From assembly GCA_009801085.1 (NCBI GenBank), contig VNWV01000005.1, forward strand, positions 2,604,001 through 2,668,000: a stretch of 64,000 nucleotides of DNA, written 5' to 3'. Source of the stretch: Lasiodiplodia sp. COLG20 (lineage: Eukaryota > Ascomycota > Dothideomycetes > Botryosphaeriales > Botryosphaeriaceae). Position numbers and translations under genes: made by a program. The notes under the pieces are model-generated. The model worked only from the letters and a program-made list of their open reading frames with translations. It was not told the DNA's origin and ran no database searches. Positions 42,948 through 55,458 of this stretch are shown here, in pieces; positions within the stretch are counted from its first letter, which is position 1, and each line of letters begins with the position of its first letter.

Positions 42948-45900
42948 CGTCGGCGATCGACCTGGCTTGAGCTCAGTCCTTTCCCTCGCTCACCCTCGAG
43001 AGCTTGACAGCCTCGAGACGTCATTAACGGCCGACCGACTGCTTCACCAACCCCTTCGCTTCGTAATGCGTTCATTTTTCTCCTTTCGGCACCTTTCCAA
43101 CATTTTAGTCTCATCCTAAACATAATTCCTGTCCACGACCCCCGATACCACTGGCTTCACCCACTTTCTCCTGCGGATATTCAGCGGGCATTTGCCGGCG
43201 TTACGGAATGAGGATGGCACACGTGCCTCGGAAGGCAGCTGCCAACATATACCACAATTGGGATCTGATCATGAAAATATCATGGGAGTACGACAAGAAG
43301 GGACATCAGCGGCGCAAATTGGTCTGTTCTTCGAACAACGACGAGGCGACGGGATGAGACAATGGCGCTCTGACCAGCCGCCCTCGCTCGCTGCTCATCC
43401 CCTCGCTTCCGGGCTAATGCCTCTTTCCTTTCTTTTTATTTCGTTGAACTGTCTCCCGCTTCACCCTATCATCCTGTTCTCACTTTGGACCTGCTATTCA
43501 CATGTGTGCCCATGTGCCTCAGATGTTACGATGTCATGACTGCATGCTATTCTTGTTTCGATTCGAATCAAATTGTTCACCTTTGACGCCTTCGAGCACC
43601 AGCCCCTCTGCCGCCTTGGTTGCTATGATTCGGGCCTTCTTTCCGCACGTGGAAAGCGCACGGCTTTGCGAGCCGGGAGGGCACAGGCGTACTGGATGAC
43701 CAAACAAAATTAAGACCGAGTCAAAGGTGTGGGAGTGGACGGCGAAGGTGGGACTGGATAAGACGGCGGAAGGATGCGACAGGTTCAACCGCCATGTCAC
43801 GTAAAGAGGGCGCTTTTGCTTTTCCTTTTCCCCAAAACCAGCTTTCAAATTTTCGGAGTCGTCTTGACGATCGGTCAGAAAAAAAAGAGCGCGCCTCGGC
43901 AAGAAGAGTGCGGCTGTTTGCAGGGCGACGAGGCAGGCCCTCGAAGACGGCAGGAAACAAGTGCCCCGTCTTGCAACGGCAAAGGCTGTATGATTACTAG
44001 TATCTTCTTAATTCTCTCTTTCACTGATATCCACTCTTCTTGCAGCATCTGAAGCGTCGTCCAAGAACAATCTAACCGTTAGCTTCGGGAGACCCAGTCA
44101 GCATGCCGACAGGGGATCCTGATCAAGAGCCGCATACGACCCCGCGCAGCAGGTGGCAAGCCCTGGTGTTTCCTTTTCGTCACTTCTCCTTGTGATCAGC
44201 TCATATTTGCATCAACGCCCGCGCCGGCTGCTTTCTTTTTCCTCTCAGCCTCATTGCTTTTTCCGCACCCGCCCAAAGAAATTTCTTCCAGTGCACGAAG
44301 CAGCTATCCAACGACAGATCCTTCCCACACCAGCAGTTTCCCCGCTCGAGCGAAGCGAAAGGGGTCGCGAGAAGAGCCGGCGCAAAGCGCAGCCTGTTGT
44401 TAGTTGTTGCGCTCCCTCTCGACTGCTTTTTCGCACCCTCCCTGCAAATTAGCGAGCGGGAACGGATCTCTGCTGTCGCTCGCTTCACACACTCACATCT
44501 CGATCGCTGGTCAGCTCATCATCACCCAGGGAAAAAGAGCACCGGAGCGCGCGCCGCAGCCACTAGGCGTCGGTCATTTTGCGCGCGCCCGCAAAAACCC
44601 GGCTTTGGACCAGCCCATCCTCCCGGGGCGCCCCTCTCCGTCGGGTCAACCAGCCAGAAGTAGATTCGCTCACGGAGCGGAAGGGCAATCTCTGGTCTTT
44701 TTTCCTTTTTTTTTTTTTATTCCACACAAGCGCCGTAGGCGCAAGGGGGTAAGGCGATGAGAAAAAGGAGACTTTGCAGGTCACAGGCTCTATTGCGTAT
44801 GAGCCGTCGTCGGTCGTCATCACCAACACACACGCTTTTATTGCGACACTCGCGCCCACCCACCATGATGGATGAAGTGCGCTCAAGACAAGGTTCGGCC
44901 CGCACCGCTGCTAGGCGGTAAAAAAAACGTTCTCGCACCGTCCCTCCCGCCCTCCCGGCCGCCTTTTGCGGCGAAACTTTACTCACCGGTCGAATCGTTG
45001 GGGCTGGATTTGTTTACCGCCCTCGCCCTTGGGACCCCGAAGCAACCGACCGAGCGACCGAGCGACCGAATACCCGTCAACCGTGCTGTGCGCACGAGTC
45101 ATCGGATCTTGGAAGGCTTGATCTCGTCGTTCTCGACCTGCCCGTCATCGCGTATCGCAGAGAAATCTTGTCGCTTGGAGGAATACGGGCGAATAGTGAA
45201 GCGTGGAGGCGCTTCCGGATGGAAGGATTCGCGCGGTGCGAGTCATTTGGAGGGGAAATTAGAGTTTGACGGCGGTGAGATGATGGGGGCGGCCGAATGA
45301 GCCTCACTTTTTTGCCCTGTTGGATGCGGCTGCTCTCTGTCTTTGCGCTACCCACGGCGTGATGGGCCGACATTCAACGGGTGGAGGAGGGGGGGCGCTG
45401 CTGCAGTAGCAGGCCGGGGGGATGTTGGACGGCGGCGGCGGCTTGCGGCAGATGCCGGGCGTCTGTTTCTCTCTTTTCCCCCAAGAGACATTCCGAAGTT
45501 CTGGATGAGGCAATGAGACGAGACGAGACCTGGAGAGCCGCATCAAGAAACAGTGCTGCTGCGGTTTCGTTTCGTGTCTGTGCTGCCTGCCTGGCTGCTG
45601 CAGCCGCCGCCGCTGATGCACGCGCGCACGCACACCCGTCGAGCCCCTCCCTTTCTCCCCGCCCGTTTCGGGCAGTCGGCGGGAACGATGCGTATGTATG
45701 GGTGCACGGGCGCGTGCGATCTAGGTCGTGCTTGATTATGCATGGTTCGAGGGAGCATGCAGCAAAGAAGGCGGCTCGAAGGCATGTGCATTGCCCTGCT
45801 AATGTATCCCTCCTTGACCGGTCAGACACATGTTACACCAGGGGACATGCAACTTTCGACGCGGCTGGCTGCAGACTGCGGGCGGGCATTTTCCTCATTC

Positions 45901-48325
45901 TTGATGGGGAGTTGGCGGTTTGGGGCTGGGCGGCGGTTTGTTGGGCTGCGCTGATGAAGTCCGATGAAACCATGCAAGGCAAAGACACGTACTCATCGTT
46001 GCTGCTTCTGCCGGGACAAGACGGAATGGAGTGTGCATGTGAGATTGTCTGATGTCGGCCGGTTCTCATTCGATCTGTTCTTTTATTTACACTTTGACTT
46101 GGTAATTTTTGAGACGGCAGCATCAGAAACAGCAGCTACTGGATCCGACGCGCTGCATTGCACCATTTCCCATCCTCTGGTTTTAGACAATACATCCCGA
46201 CTGTCTCTACGTAAGGCGGATGGAAGAGCATGCGCGGATGCTTCTCAGTTGCATCAGCGGCAAAAAAAAAAAAAAAAAAAAAAGGAAAAAGCCAGCGTTG
46301 CGCGCATATACATATGTGACTGCAGCTAAAGGCCCCTCTACTTCGGTTGGACGATGGCTTGCATACAGACCGCAGCTGGAATGAGGTTTGCGAGGAGGGC
46401 CGGGGTAGTAGCAAGGAAGCATTGAAAATCTTGCGAGTCGCATGTTCTTCTTTGGGTCCTCTCTGCCGGCGTCCGTCTTCTCGGGTACCTACCTACCTGG
46501 GAATACTACTATGTGCGTTTATGTATTGTATGTGCCTAACCTTACGAAGCGCCCTGCTGCATGCTGCCCAGCCACTCATCAGCAAGGGCCCAGCGGGGTC
46601 CCCTGGCGTCATGACCCCAAGGGGATTCGATGTGGCGTTGGTATCAGTGGGGGTTGCTTTCACCACCCCCCCTCTCTTATTCCCATGTAAAAACAAATAA
46701 CCGGCAAGGCGGGAGCGACCCAAGATATGCGCGCATCGCACATCATGTGTCGCATGCAGCAAGCCTCTTTTCCTTCGTAACCAGAAGACGGGCTTGACGC
46801 CACACCTGCCTGACCGCCATTTCGTGTTCTGTTCCTCCCACCCTCCCACTCCTCAACTCTTTGGCTGGTTGATTGACGGGCCTGCCTAGTTGCCTGCTCT
46901 CTAGCCTGTCTGCCTGCTTGCCTGACCGCCTGTCTCTGACTGCACCCCGACCCTTGGATAGGATCCAGACCCAATTCTGGCGGCAAACCCATCCAGGGAC
47001 TCCCTTACTCCTATTTATTGCTCTCTCACTCTAACAATAGACGCCGAAAGGAGAAGGTAGGTAATCGGTTACTTCACTGCCCGGCAGGAGCAAACACCAA
47101 CTCGGAGCTAGTCGGAATCCCTCGTTCAGCTCTTCTTCAAGGGTGCCTTTTTTATTAGAGAGAAAAAGAGAGGCGAACAGAAAGCGAAGTCCATTCCAGG
47201 GCCCCACCACCCGCCCAACCCTTGTCTCGCTTGGCTGTAAGTCATTGATCGGATTGGGCTCTTTTCGCTTCGCTTCGCTCTTCCACTCTTTTTTTTCGCG
47301 CGCGCGAGGGCAAAAGGAACCGACTACCTGGGTACGGGAAGGGACCGGCTATCATTGTCGACGTCGAGGAAAAAGAGTGGGGAAGCATGAAGGTAGCCGC
47401 CGGGAGTCGCACACATGCATACATCCGCCAGGGAATTTACAGAGAAGGCGTGTGTGTGTGTCTCGATGTGGGCCTTGGGCAGGCACACGTCGGTGACTTT
47501 GCTTATTGTTTGTTGGCCAGGACACATGCAAAGTACCGCTGGGCATTGCCGGTTGCCGGCCGGCGTGTTTCTAATCTCTCGGGCAGAAAGAAAAAAAAAA
47601 AAAAGCCTCGCATCATTACTTTCTTTTCTTCCGGGCCTTTCTGCTTGTCGGGTGGAACTAGCCATATTACCATGTGACGACTGTGGAGATGACCTCTACC
47701 ACACTCTCGCAGATTGCGATGAGCGAAGGACAGGTCACAGGGCGCGCGGGAAGGCGAGGGGAAATGCCGGTGTGGAGAAGGAAAAGCGGGCGGCTGAGGA
47801 CGGAACATCCGTCTTGCCGGGTGGAGGAAGACACCCCTGTTTGGCTGGGTCTGGCGGCTCGGTACGAGGAGATTCGATGCTTAGTGTGTCTTTCCCTGGC
47901 CATGGGCGATTCGAAGATATGGAGATGAGATGAGACGATGGGGGGCCGCACCGTACCCGCCACGCTGGAGCCCCTCGGCTGGATTCGAGGGCCGAGTACT
48001 AGTCCATCCGCCAGAAAAATAAAGCATGAAAAACATCAGTGCCTCGATTAGGAAGGAGTTGCGATCAAGGACAGGTCGAATTTCCATCTAGGTTGAGCAG
48101 ATAGCGTCGCCTGAGCAAAATGAACGCCAGCAATGCCTATATACAACTCTGCGCTCCATGATCTTGCGATCCTCTTCTTCCTTTGCTGCAGCGAGAAAAA
48201 AACAATCAAAAACCAACGCCGGTAGTGCTGTGTCGTGGTCATTTCTCTTTGTTGAAAACGCCCCGCGGAGCTAGCCCCGCACGCCCAAGAACATTCATGC
48301 CTCATTTACAGCCACCGTTCTGCCT
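42948..48325. other. Large convergent intergenic region (5.4 kb)
   Basis: Separates the 3' end of the Ndt80-family gene from the 3' end of the cystathionine beta-synthase gene. Contains only short chance frames. Includes CT-rich and homopolymer tracts: T runs near 44709-44719, A22 at 46262-46283, A14 near 47588-47602, and imperfect CCTG-type repeats near 46880-46935. No domain, tRNA or transposon recognised. Confidence 0.5.
46262..46283. repeat. Homopolymer A x 22
   Basis: An uninterrupted run of 22 adenines, followed by GG and a further A5. Confidence 0.9.
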
Positions 48326-49986
48326 CTAGTGCAAGCCGTTGGTCCCGTCGGACCCACCCTGCTTGACCAGCCAGCTGAGCAAGTCAACCTTGGTGACGAC
48401 AGCCACCGCCTTCATGTGATCCTGGTCATCCTTCTCCGTGACTACCGCCGCGCTGTTCCACTCGAAGAAGCGGCTGAGCGCGTTCAGACGCGTGTCTCTG
48501 GTGATCTCGACGAACTTCCTCCTCTTGGTAGCCTTGTCCTTATCCTCGCCCAACACGAGATTATCCTTGCCCTGAACCCCCAAATCCGAAGGATCGCTGA
48601 CTGTCTCCGACAGCTTTCGGAAATCGAACATGACGTCCGAGACAGGCGACTGGGGCGAGGCACGGCCGCTGCTGATGTAAGAGAGTAGGTTGCCGAGGGT
48701 GACGAGGCCGACCAGGCGATTGCCCTTGCTCGTGGCAACGGGGAGCTGGTCGAAGCCCTTGTCGCGCATAGTCTCGATGGCCTCGGCGCACGGAGACTCG
48801 GCCGCGACGGTCATGACGGGCTTCAAGCGGAGCGAGCGGATAGTAGCACCCTTGTACGGATCCTTCGCGCTGGTCAGAGTGGGAGAGAGCGGCGCCGCCA
48901 GACTCTCCGCAGGCGTAGGAGGCAGCAGATCATTGGCGGCGAGCCAGTCGTCGTCAGCGAACTGTCACCCCAGTTAGTTCGGCGTCACGCAGACGGGCCT
49001 CTAGCTCTACATACCTTGCTCAGATAGCTCCGGATGCTATCGGGGAGCACGACGACGACGACGTCATCCTTTCCGAGTCCCAAGTCCTTGACAGCCTTGA
49101 CCATGGCAGCCATTGCGCTGCCACTGCTCCCACCACACAGAATACCCTCTTCGGCAATCAGGCGTCTCGCGAATTGGAATGATTCTACGTCGTCGGTCTT
49201 GTACCAAGTATCGACACTCTTCTGGTCCAGAACGTCGGGAATGAAGTCATAGCCGATACCCTCAACCTTGTAGGGCTGGTTCTTCTTCTCCTCGTTCAAG
49301 CTTGCAGGCAGAGCAAGAATACTTCCATGCGGATCAGCCGCAATGATCTTGATGTCCTGCTTGTGCTTCCTCAGGCCCCTTGCAATACCGGTGATTGTGC
49401 CTCCAGTTCCGGCACCAGCTACCAGGGCAGTAATTTTGCCATTCGTCTGGGTCCAGATCTCCTCGGCAGTACCGTACTCGTGGGCAAGCGGGTTGTCGAC
49501 GTTGCTGTACTGGTCCAGGATGTGGGCGTTGGGCAGCTCCTTCTCGAGCCTCCTGGCCACGCCGATGTGGCTCTCGGGAGCGTCCCAGGCGGCGGCGGTC
49601 GGGGTACGGATGATCTCGGCGTTGAGGGCGCGCAGGACGGAGACCTTCTCGGCCGACATCTTCTCGGGCAGGGTGATGATGGTGCGGTAGCCCTTGACGG
49701 CGCCGACGAGGGCCAAGCCAATGCCCGTGTTGCCGCTGGTGGGCTCGATGAGGGTGTCGCCGGGCTTGATGCGGCCGCTGCGCTCGGCCTCCTCGATCAT
49801 GCGCAGGGCGATGCGGTCCTTCACGCTGCCGCCGGCATTGAACATCTCGAGCTTCGCGTAGACGGTGGCGTCGATGCCGAGACTCTGGGGGATCTTGTTC
49901 AGGCGCACCATTGGCGTGTTCCCGATCTGCTGGGTGATGGTGTCGAGCACGACGGGCGGGATGCCCGGCTTCGTAGTGGAGGCCAT
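48326..49986 (-). CDS. cys4: Cystathionine beta-synthase
   Basis: Joins serine and homocysteine to cystathionine in the transsulfuration route to cysteine. Two exons, 49986-49015 and 48961-48326, give 535 residues (yeast Cys4 has 507). The PLP domain has [10 protein letters not shown], the Schiff-base lysine Lys56 in [10 protein letters not shown], the substrate loop SGNTG (84-88), the phosphate-binding [10 protein letters not shown] and [12 protein letters not shown]. The region before it is short and lacks the haem-binding Cys/His segment of animal enzymes. The C-terminal Bateman module has two CBS motifs, [12 protein letters not shown] with GFDQLPVAT and [10 protein letters not shown], then [18 protein letters not shown] with [15 protein letters not shown]. 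Between the CBS motifs lies a lysine-rich insert ([13 protein letters not shown]). The intron (GTATGT donor, CTAAC branch) falls between catalytic and regulatory parts. Cytosolic. The O-acetylserine-dependent cysteine synthase is an alternative by fold, but the CBS tail argues against it. Confidence 0.95.
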
Positions 49987-51323
49987 GGTTTCTGCGAGCT
50001 GTGGTGAGGGTGTTTGGGGAGAGGAGGGGATGGTGGAGGGGAAGGAGACATCATGGTGGGACGATCACGGAAATCTTTGTCATTCACACGAAGCCGCGTC
50101 TAAGCGCGTTCTCGGCGCGCTGCAAATTTCGAATTACGACATCGCTCCTCGGCCTTGCCTCATCGCCAACAGGCCACTCTGTGAAGATTCTCATGGACAT
50201 CAGCAGGTAGTACCGCCATATCGGATGAACTGGTGATGGAAGATCCTCAGGGAACGCTGATCTGCCGCTGACGCCATTGCGGACCCGCTTGCCAAACTCG
50301 GCACCTTTCGCCGGCAGGAAAGTCGTTGCCGCCGCTCTTTTCTGTCGCCGAGACGCCAGACAATTCGTCTCTCTTACCGCATTCTGCAGTAATGTGCATG
50401 CAATCCTTCAATTCGGGTCGTAGTATAACCATGTTCAAAGTTTTCGCTCTCGCTTTATCCATATGTCCCAACTCATTCCTTGCAAGTCAAGTCTTCGACC
50501 AGCTCTTATCAAACTCGCGTCGGATAAGGTGTATGCCTCTGGAAATGGCACTGTGACAACCAAAGCTGAAATTATTTGGCTTAGATCAAACGAGCCAGAC
50601 AAGTGGTCTCCAGTGGCAGCAGTATTTATGCATTCCATTCTGGAAGCACGGCATGCCCCCTGCAGCTCGGCGGGCCGAATAACAAACAATCGTGCTTTCA
50701 TACAGCACCTCAGTTCAGCTTCATGTAACCGGGTAGTTGAATCCTAAATTGATGGAGCTATGTGGAGGAAGTACGAATCTGGTTTATCATTCCCCCTCCA
50801 TGAATCATTTCTCTCCGTTGTGTTATTCGTACAACGCAGAAGCTGTGGAGGACTTAGAGTTTTGATCCACCGGCTGATCTGCATCATGGATGATGTTGTG
50901 CCTGGCAAATCTGATCAAGTTATAATCAAGCATGGAATTATCTGAACGCTGATTGGTGTCCATCCAGCCGGTTATAACGTCCACTTCAGCTCCGGCTTGT
51001 CCCATATCTGATGTTCTCCGGGGAGTAAAACTGCTGAAGTCTACCCATGTTCTCACTGTTGGCAATCTGTAGCCTCTCTCACCATCGCTTGTAATGCCTC
51101 GAGGGCGCCGCTAAGGAGACCAGCATCCCAGAAATTTCGATGCTCACCTGCCCTTCCCTCCATCTCGGGTTTTGGTTCGGGGAGCCTCCTTATTTTTCGG
51201 CCCTGCCTTTCCTTCTTAGAACTTCTGCTAGACGTCTCTTGTGTCGTTTGCCACGGCTCTCCCATTGGCCTCATGATTGTGCCCTCATACACAGGTCTGC
51301 CATCCTCACATGCTCATTCATGC
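49987..51323. other. Intergenic stretch (1.3 kb)
   Basis: Promoter side of the cystathionine beta-synthase gene and 3' side of the second MYND gene. No gene seen; composition near average, unlike the GC-rich gene to its right. Confidence 0.5.
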
Positions 51324-52646
51324 TTACCCAATTTTAGCAGTGCCTCCACTGCTCCCCAAATCATGGATCCCAAGATTCGCAAAAAGGGCCTCCATCTCAC
51401 GCTCATGTTCCTCGGCATCCTCATACGGATCCCAGACCTGGCTCGCGGCGCCGTCGCTCTCCTTGAGCTTCTGGTCCAGCATCTTGCTCCAAAAGAGCTC
51501 GAAGAACGGCCTCGTGGCGTGGGCCAGCACCAAGTCCTTCTTCAGCGGCTTCGTCCTGGGGCTGTACATGCCCAACGAGTGCTCGAACATGGGCCCCATC
51601 TCGAACTGGCAGAAGCGGCACAGGGCCTCGACGTGCAGCGGGTGCAGCGGCTTCTGGTCGGCGCGCACGGCGAGCACGCTGCCGACGTCGTGCTGCCACG
51701 GCGGCGGGGCCCAGCCCCAGGCCTGGCCGGCGGCGTCGTCGTCGCGGCAGGCGAGGTGCAGGAAGGTGGCGGCCTGGTTGACGAAGGGGTGGCCGCGCGT
51801 CGTCGCCTTGGCCCAGGCCGAGCTGGCCGGGTACTTGCGCGTGAGGAGGGCGATGCCGACGCGGGCGGCGATGTCGGACGTGTCGTGGTCGACGCCGACG
51901 AAGATGGGGTGCGTGCCCGGCACCTCGACCTCCTGGAAGGCCGGCAGCCCGAAGGCGTCCTGGTCGCCCAGGCAGTTGATCTTGACGCCCTTAACCTTCT
52001 TGTTGCTGTTGCCGTCCGGGCGACAGGCTCCGTCGGTTTCGTGGTTGAGGTAGGTGACGAGGTAGTCGACGAGGTGGCGGAAGTCGCTGAGGTCGAGGTC
52101 GCGGCTCACCGTCTGGTCCAGCCCGAGCCCATGCATCCCGTACGCCAGTATTGGGCCGCGCCAGTCGAAGATGTTGCCGCGCCGGGCCGGCAGCGAGTGG
52201 ATCGCCTGGTTGGGCTGCGAGCCGTCCTTGAGGAACGCGTCCCGGTAGGCGATGCGGATCGTGTTGGACAGCTCGCGCTTCAGCACCGTGTTGTACTGGA
52301 TCTGGCTCTCGGCCCCCATCTCGCCGAGGTGTTGCTCGCAGTCCGCCATCTGAAAGCGCGAACCGAAGCCGTGGCCGAAGTCGACCTCGTCGTCATCGTG
52401 CCACGAGAAGTGCACCCACACGAGCTTGGGCTTGCGATCGTCCTGAGGGAAGAAGATGCCGAGCTTGTGCTCGTGGCTGGGTCGGACCGAGCGGTTGAGT
52501 GATGAGTAGGCGCGGCATAGGAGCTTGTGGGTTTGATGGTCGGCGGCCTGGCAGTCCTTCGAGCAGTACTTGCTGCAGTGGCAACGCGCACAGCTGTTCA
52601 CTGCTGGCTTGCTGCACATTAAACACAACTCCTTGGGGCCATCCAT
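51324..52646 (-). CDS. MYND-type zinc-finger protein (paralogue 2)
   Basis: Single exon, 440 residues. MYND ligands C8, C11, C19, C22, C28, C32, H40 and C44 have the same spacing and even the same residue numbers as in the gene at 31.8 kb. Shared downstream blocks include FFPQDDRKPKLVWV, DAFLKDGSQPN, IFDWRGPIL, DFRHLVDYL, KGVKINCLGD, THPIFVG, ASSAWAKAT, FLHLACRDD, GQAWGW and GSVLAVRADQKPLHPLHV. Third codon positions are nearly all G or C, in contrast to paralogue 1, and this produces long false frames on the opposite strand. Function of the shared domain is unknown to me; the finger suggests protein-protein contacts, perhaps in the nucleus. Confidence 0.88.
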   Translation of the reverse strand: MDGPKELCLMCSKPAVNSCARCHCSKYCSKDCQAADHQTHKLLCRAYSSLNRSVRPSHEHKLGIFFPQDDRKPKLVWVHFSWHDDDEVDFGHGFGSRFQMADCEQHLGEMGAESQIQYNTVLKRELSNTIRIAYRDAFLKDGSQPNQAIHSLPARRGNIFDWRGPILAYGMHGLGLDQTVSRDLDLSDFRHLVDYLVTYLNHETDGACRPDGNSNKKVKGVKINCLGDQDAFGLPAFQEVEVPGTHPIFVGVDHDTSDIAARVGIALLTRKYPASSAWAKATTRGHPFVNQAATFLHLACRDDDAAGQAWGWAPPPWQHDVGSVLAVRADQKPLHPLHVEALCRFCQFEMGPMFEHSLGMYSPRTKPLKKDLVLAHATRPFFELFWSKMLDQKLKESDGAASQVWDPYEDAEEHEREMEALFANLGIHDLGSSGGTAKIG

Positions 52647-54367
52647 TTTGCCGAGGGAATATCGAAGTAGAGCAGAGGTGGATATATCCTCAGCCTCGGA
52701 ACGCTTATCCTGACAAAGAGAAGAGGCCCTGTGAGAGCGGATCGACGATGGTCAGCACGGCCACTTTTAAGTCTTGTCATGTTAAGAGGGCGTTGAAGCA
52801 ATCATCTGAACAAGGATCTCATGGTATCTGACGTACACTCACCTTGGGCGCCTACTGTTACTTAAACAGTTCTCATGTGCGGTAGCTGTCTGCTGTATCA
52901 CTTCGCAAGAGACTTTCGTGTAACAGACGCGGCTGACTGAACTTGACGGACGCCACGCCAAGTACATGATTATCCCATTGCGGTAGTACCAACAGCTCCT
53001 ATCCTCAACTCCCTAACGTTAAACCCAGCTCTTCAGTAAATTTCCAAAAGCACTGGCGACTGGACAAACTCAGTGCAGAAAAGCGGGGAAAGTTCCAGAG
53101 TATGCATAAGCTTCCGGATCAGTGGACACCGCTGACCCGCTGCAGTCATCCATAAGCCAATTGGTTTAGCGCTACGGCTGTTCACAGAGCAATAAAGTCA
53201 GTGAAACGCGTACGCTCACCCCGCCACTCGCTGAATATTTCCCATGCGGGTGGAAAACAAAAGATTGACCAAGTATCAAACGCTCCTAAGCAATTTCGAT
53301 CGAGTAAAACGTTGCGAACGAAGTGCGCGTAGTCCGAATGCCCGTTTATTGTTGTCGAGTATCCCTGGCCAGTCCGGCAAACCAAAAGGGGTAACATGCT
53401 TCTATAAGCGGCCGACTGCCTGCGTTGACGCGCAGTGTCCACTATTTTGGCGTTAGAGGCACAGAACATTTATGAGAAAATTTGTCAACTGAGTGTATGC
53501 TAGCCATCATCATTAGTCTAGACAATGATACGCTTGCCGGCTTGCTCGAAGTGTACCCAAAGACCCATTTGTTTTACCCTGAAATTGCCCCACGCCCCTG
53601 GTATCACTGTACGCACGAACTACATCCGCCACAAGAAGAGAAAGGGAAGCATTTAAATAGGAAGTGACACGAAATGAATCCGATGTGAAAACGCCAGAGA
53701 TCGCATCAAAGAGACTCGTCAATCGGAGGCGGGATTGAAAGGGGATTAGGGGCTGAGAAAGGGAATCTTGGTCGTGACGGGGTCGTTATCGTCAATCCAA
53801 GAAAGCGGTTGATGGTCCAGGCCCCATCTAGAGGCAAGGAGACATCGCTTGTTTCGAGGAAAACGAGAAAATCAAAAGGCCGTGAAAACAGTACAGCTCG
53901 CAATAATGAAAAGTGCCACGAGCGGAAATGGCCGGCAACAGTACCCGAGATGGTGTGGATCGCAGGCGTATCGTACCGTCCGTGTCCGCGCGTGGAGAAT
54001 TTGTGCGCGAGAGTTCTTATCGCGGTCCCCCTAAACAGGATGTTGAGGTCATAATATGTACCACATGTGATCCTTTTCTTTTTTTTCGCTGTCCGCATGC
54101 TCTTCTGCCTCCTCACCGAGGTCTCGAAGGAGTCAATCTTCAACCATTAAGCTGCTTCTTTCATTCTGCAAGCTTCTCCTCTCGCGCAAACTACCAGTTC
54201 GGCTGCTGGAAAACAATAAGCAAATTAGAAACCGGTTCCCTTTTGGAAAAGTGTTTTGGTGAAGTTGTAAAAAGGGAAATGCTGCTGGACCGTTGAAAGT
54301 CGTTGCAAAAAAAGTTGTTTGTCGAAGAAGAGAATGTCGGACGGGTGATTGTCGAGGAAGGTTGTCC
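52647..54367. other. Intergenic stretch (1.7 kb)
   Basis: Upstream of the second MYND gene and downstream of the 343-aa gene. Near-average composition, no supportable frame. The final 250 bp adjoin the stop codon of the 343-aa gene and are probably 3' untranslated sequence. Confidence 0.5.
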
Positions 54368-55458
54368 TTACGTGTATCCGGGAGGACTTCCCTGGGCCCC
54401 GTTGGCTCCGTGAAGCTTGCTCTCCATCAGGTGAAGAGTTGCAGGGAAATACGGTTCGATACCGAAGTTGCGCAGGTAAGCAGCCGTCTTCTCGATACGC
54501 TTAATCTCGCGCTGAACCGGCCAGTCTTCGCCTTCGTCAAAGCGGCGGCGAACGACTTCGACCATGGCTTGGTCGAGACGGCCATAGAAGTCGCGCCGAG
54601 CAGCGATATCCTCGGCATCACCGGTGTCCAAGCCACCGTGAGCGTTGAGGTTGCCGCCCAGCTTCAGGATCAGGTCGAAGGCGTAGCGCGGACCGGTGCG
54701 AAGCGAAGCAAGGCGCGCGATGTCCGGAAGGAACTTGGCCATGGCCGAGGCGAAGTGGGAGGCGGAGATGCTGTCGTTCAGGTCATCCTGCAAACGATGA
54801 AGATCGAAGTTGACAATGGTGATCTTGCGGTCAAGCTGCGCGTTGAGCGTGCCGGCAGCAGCAGGGTCGTCGCGATCCATCTGCTTCGCGATGCTAGGAG
54901 GGACATCTGCGGTCTATTAGCACAGTTGAAGGCGGCTGTCGCGGAAAAGAAGCGGTTGATCGTACCAGGACGCAGGCCCCTCTTGTCGATCCAAGAGTGC
55001 ACCTCGGCCCTCTGCTGCTCCAGCGTCTCGATCCAGGCATTGAGCTCTGCGACCTGACCTTCCAGCTGGTCGATGCGCTCGGTGTAGGGCCTGACGGCCT
55101 CGTTGAAGGCACGCGTAAGCAGGTCGGGCGCGCCGAGGGAGGGCTCGGAAGGCTTCATGTGCATGCCGCCGCTCATGGGCATGCCCATGCCGCCGTGCGA
55201 CGGGTCGATAGACGGCATGGCGTTGTGGCCGCCGCTCATAGTGCGCTGGGGTGAGAAGGGTTCCTGGGGGCCGCTCTGGCGCGGATACATCTGCGTCTCC
55301 TTCTCGATCGGGGCGATGGGCTCGTGACTGCCGTTGACGGGAGCAGCGGAGTCGCGGCGCGAAGAGGGCGGGCGCTCGTACTTCTCAAAGTTCTTGTTGG
55401 TGGGCGAGTCAGTTTCTTCAAGGTAAGAGTTGGCCCTCGAGCGGCGCTTGAAGAACAT
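54368..55458 (-). CDS. Hypothetical coiled-coil protein, 343 aa
   Basis: Two exons, 55458-54966 and 54906-54368. The N-terminus is basic (MFFKRRSRANSYLEE), then comes a disordered stretch rich in Pro, Met and Gly (GGMGMPMSGGMHMKP). A heptad-like segment follows (FNEAVRPYTERIDQLEGQVA and ELNAWIETLEQQRAEVHSWI, about 122-160). The C-terminal half is helical: KITIVNFDLHRLQDDLNDSI, MAKFLPDIARLASLRTGPRY, FDLILKLGG and DQAMVEVVRRRFDEGEDWPV. I do not recognise the family. The intron (GTACGA donor, GCTAAT branch, CGCAG acceptor) is needed to keep the helical region in frame. The stop codon overlaps a GTAAGG that could act as an alternative donor, so the C-terminus may vary. Confidence 0.8.

Noticed and set aside
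51273..52502. 409-codon plus-strand frame
   Set aside because: Antisense shadow of the GC-rich second MYND gene.
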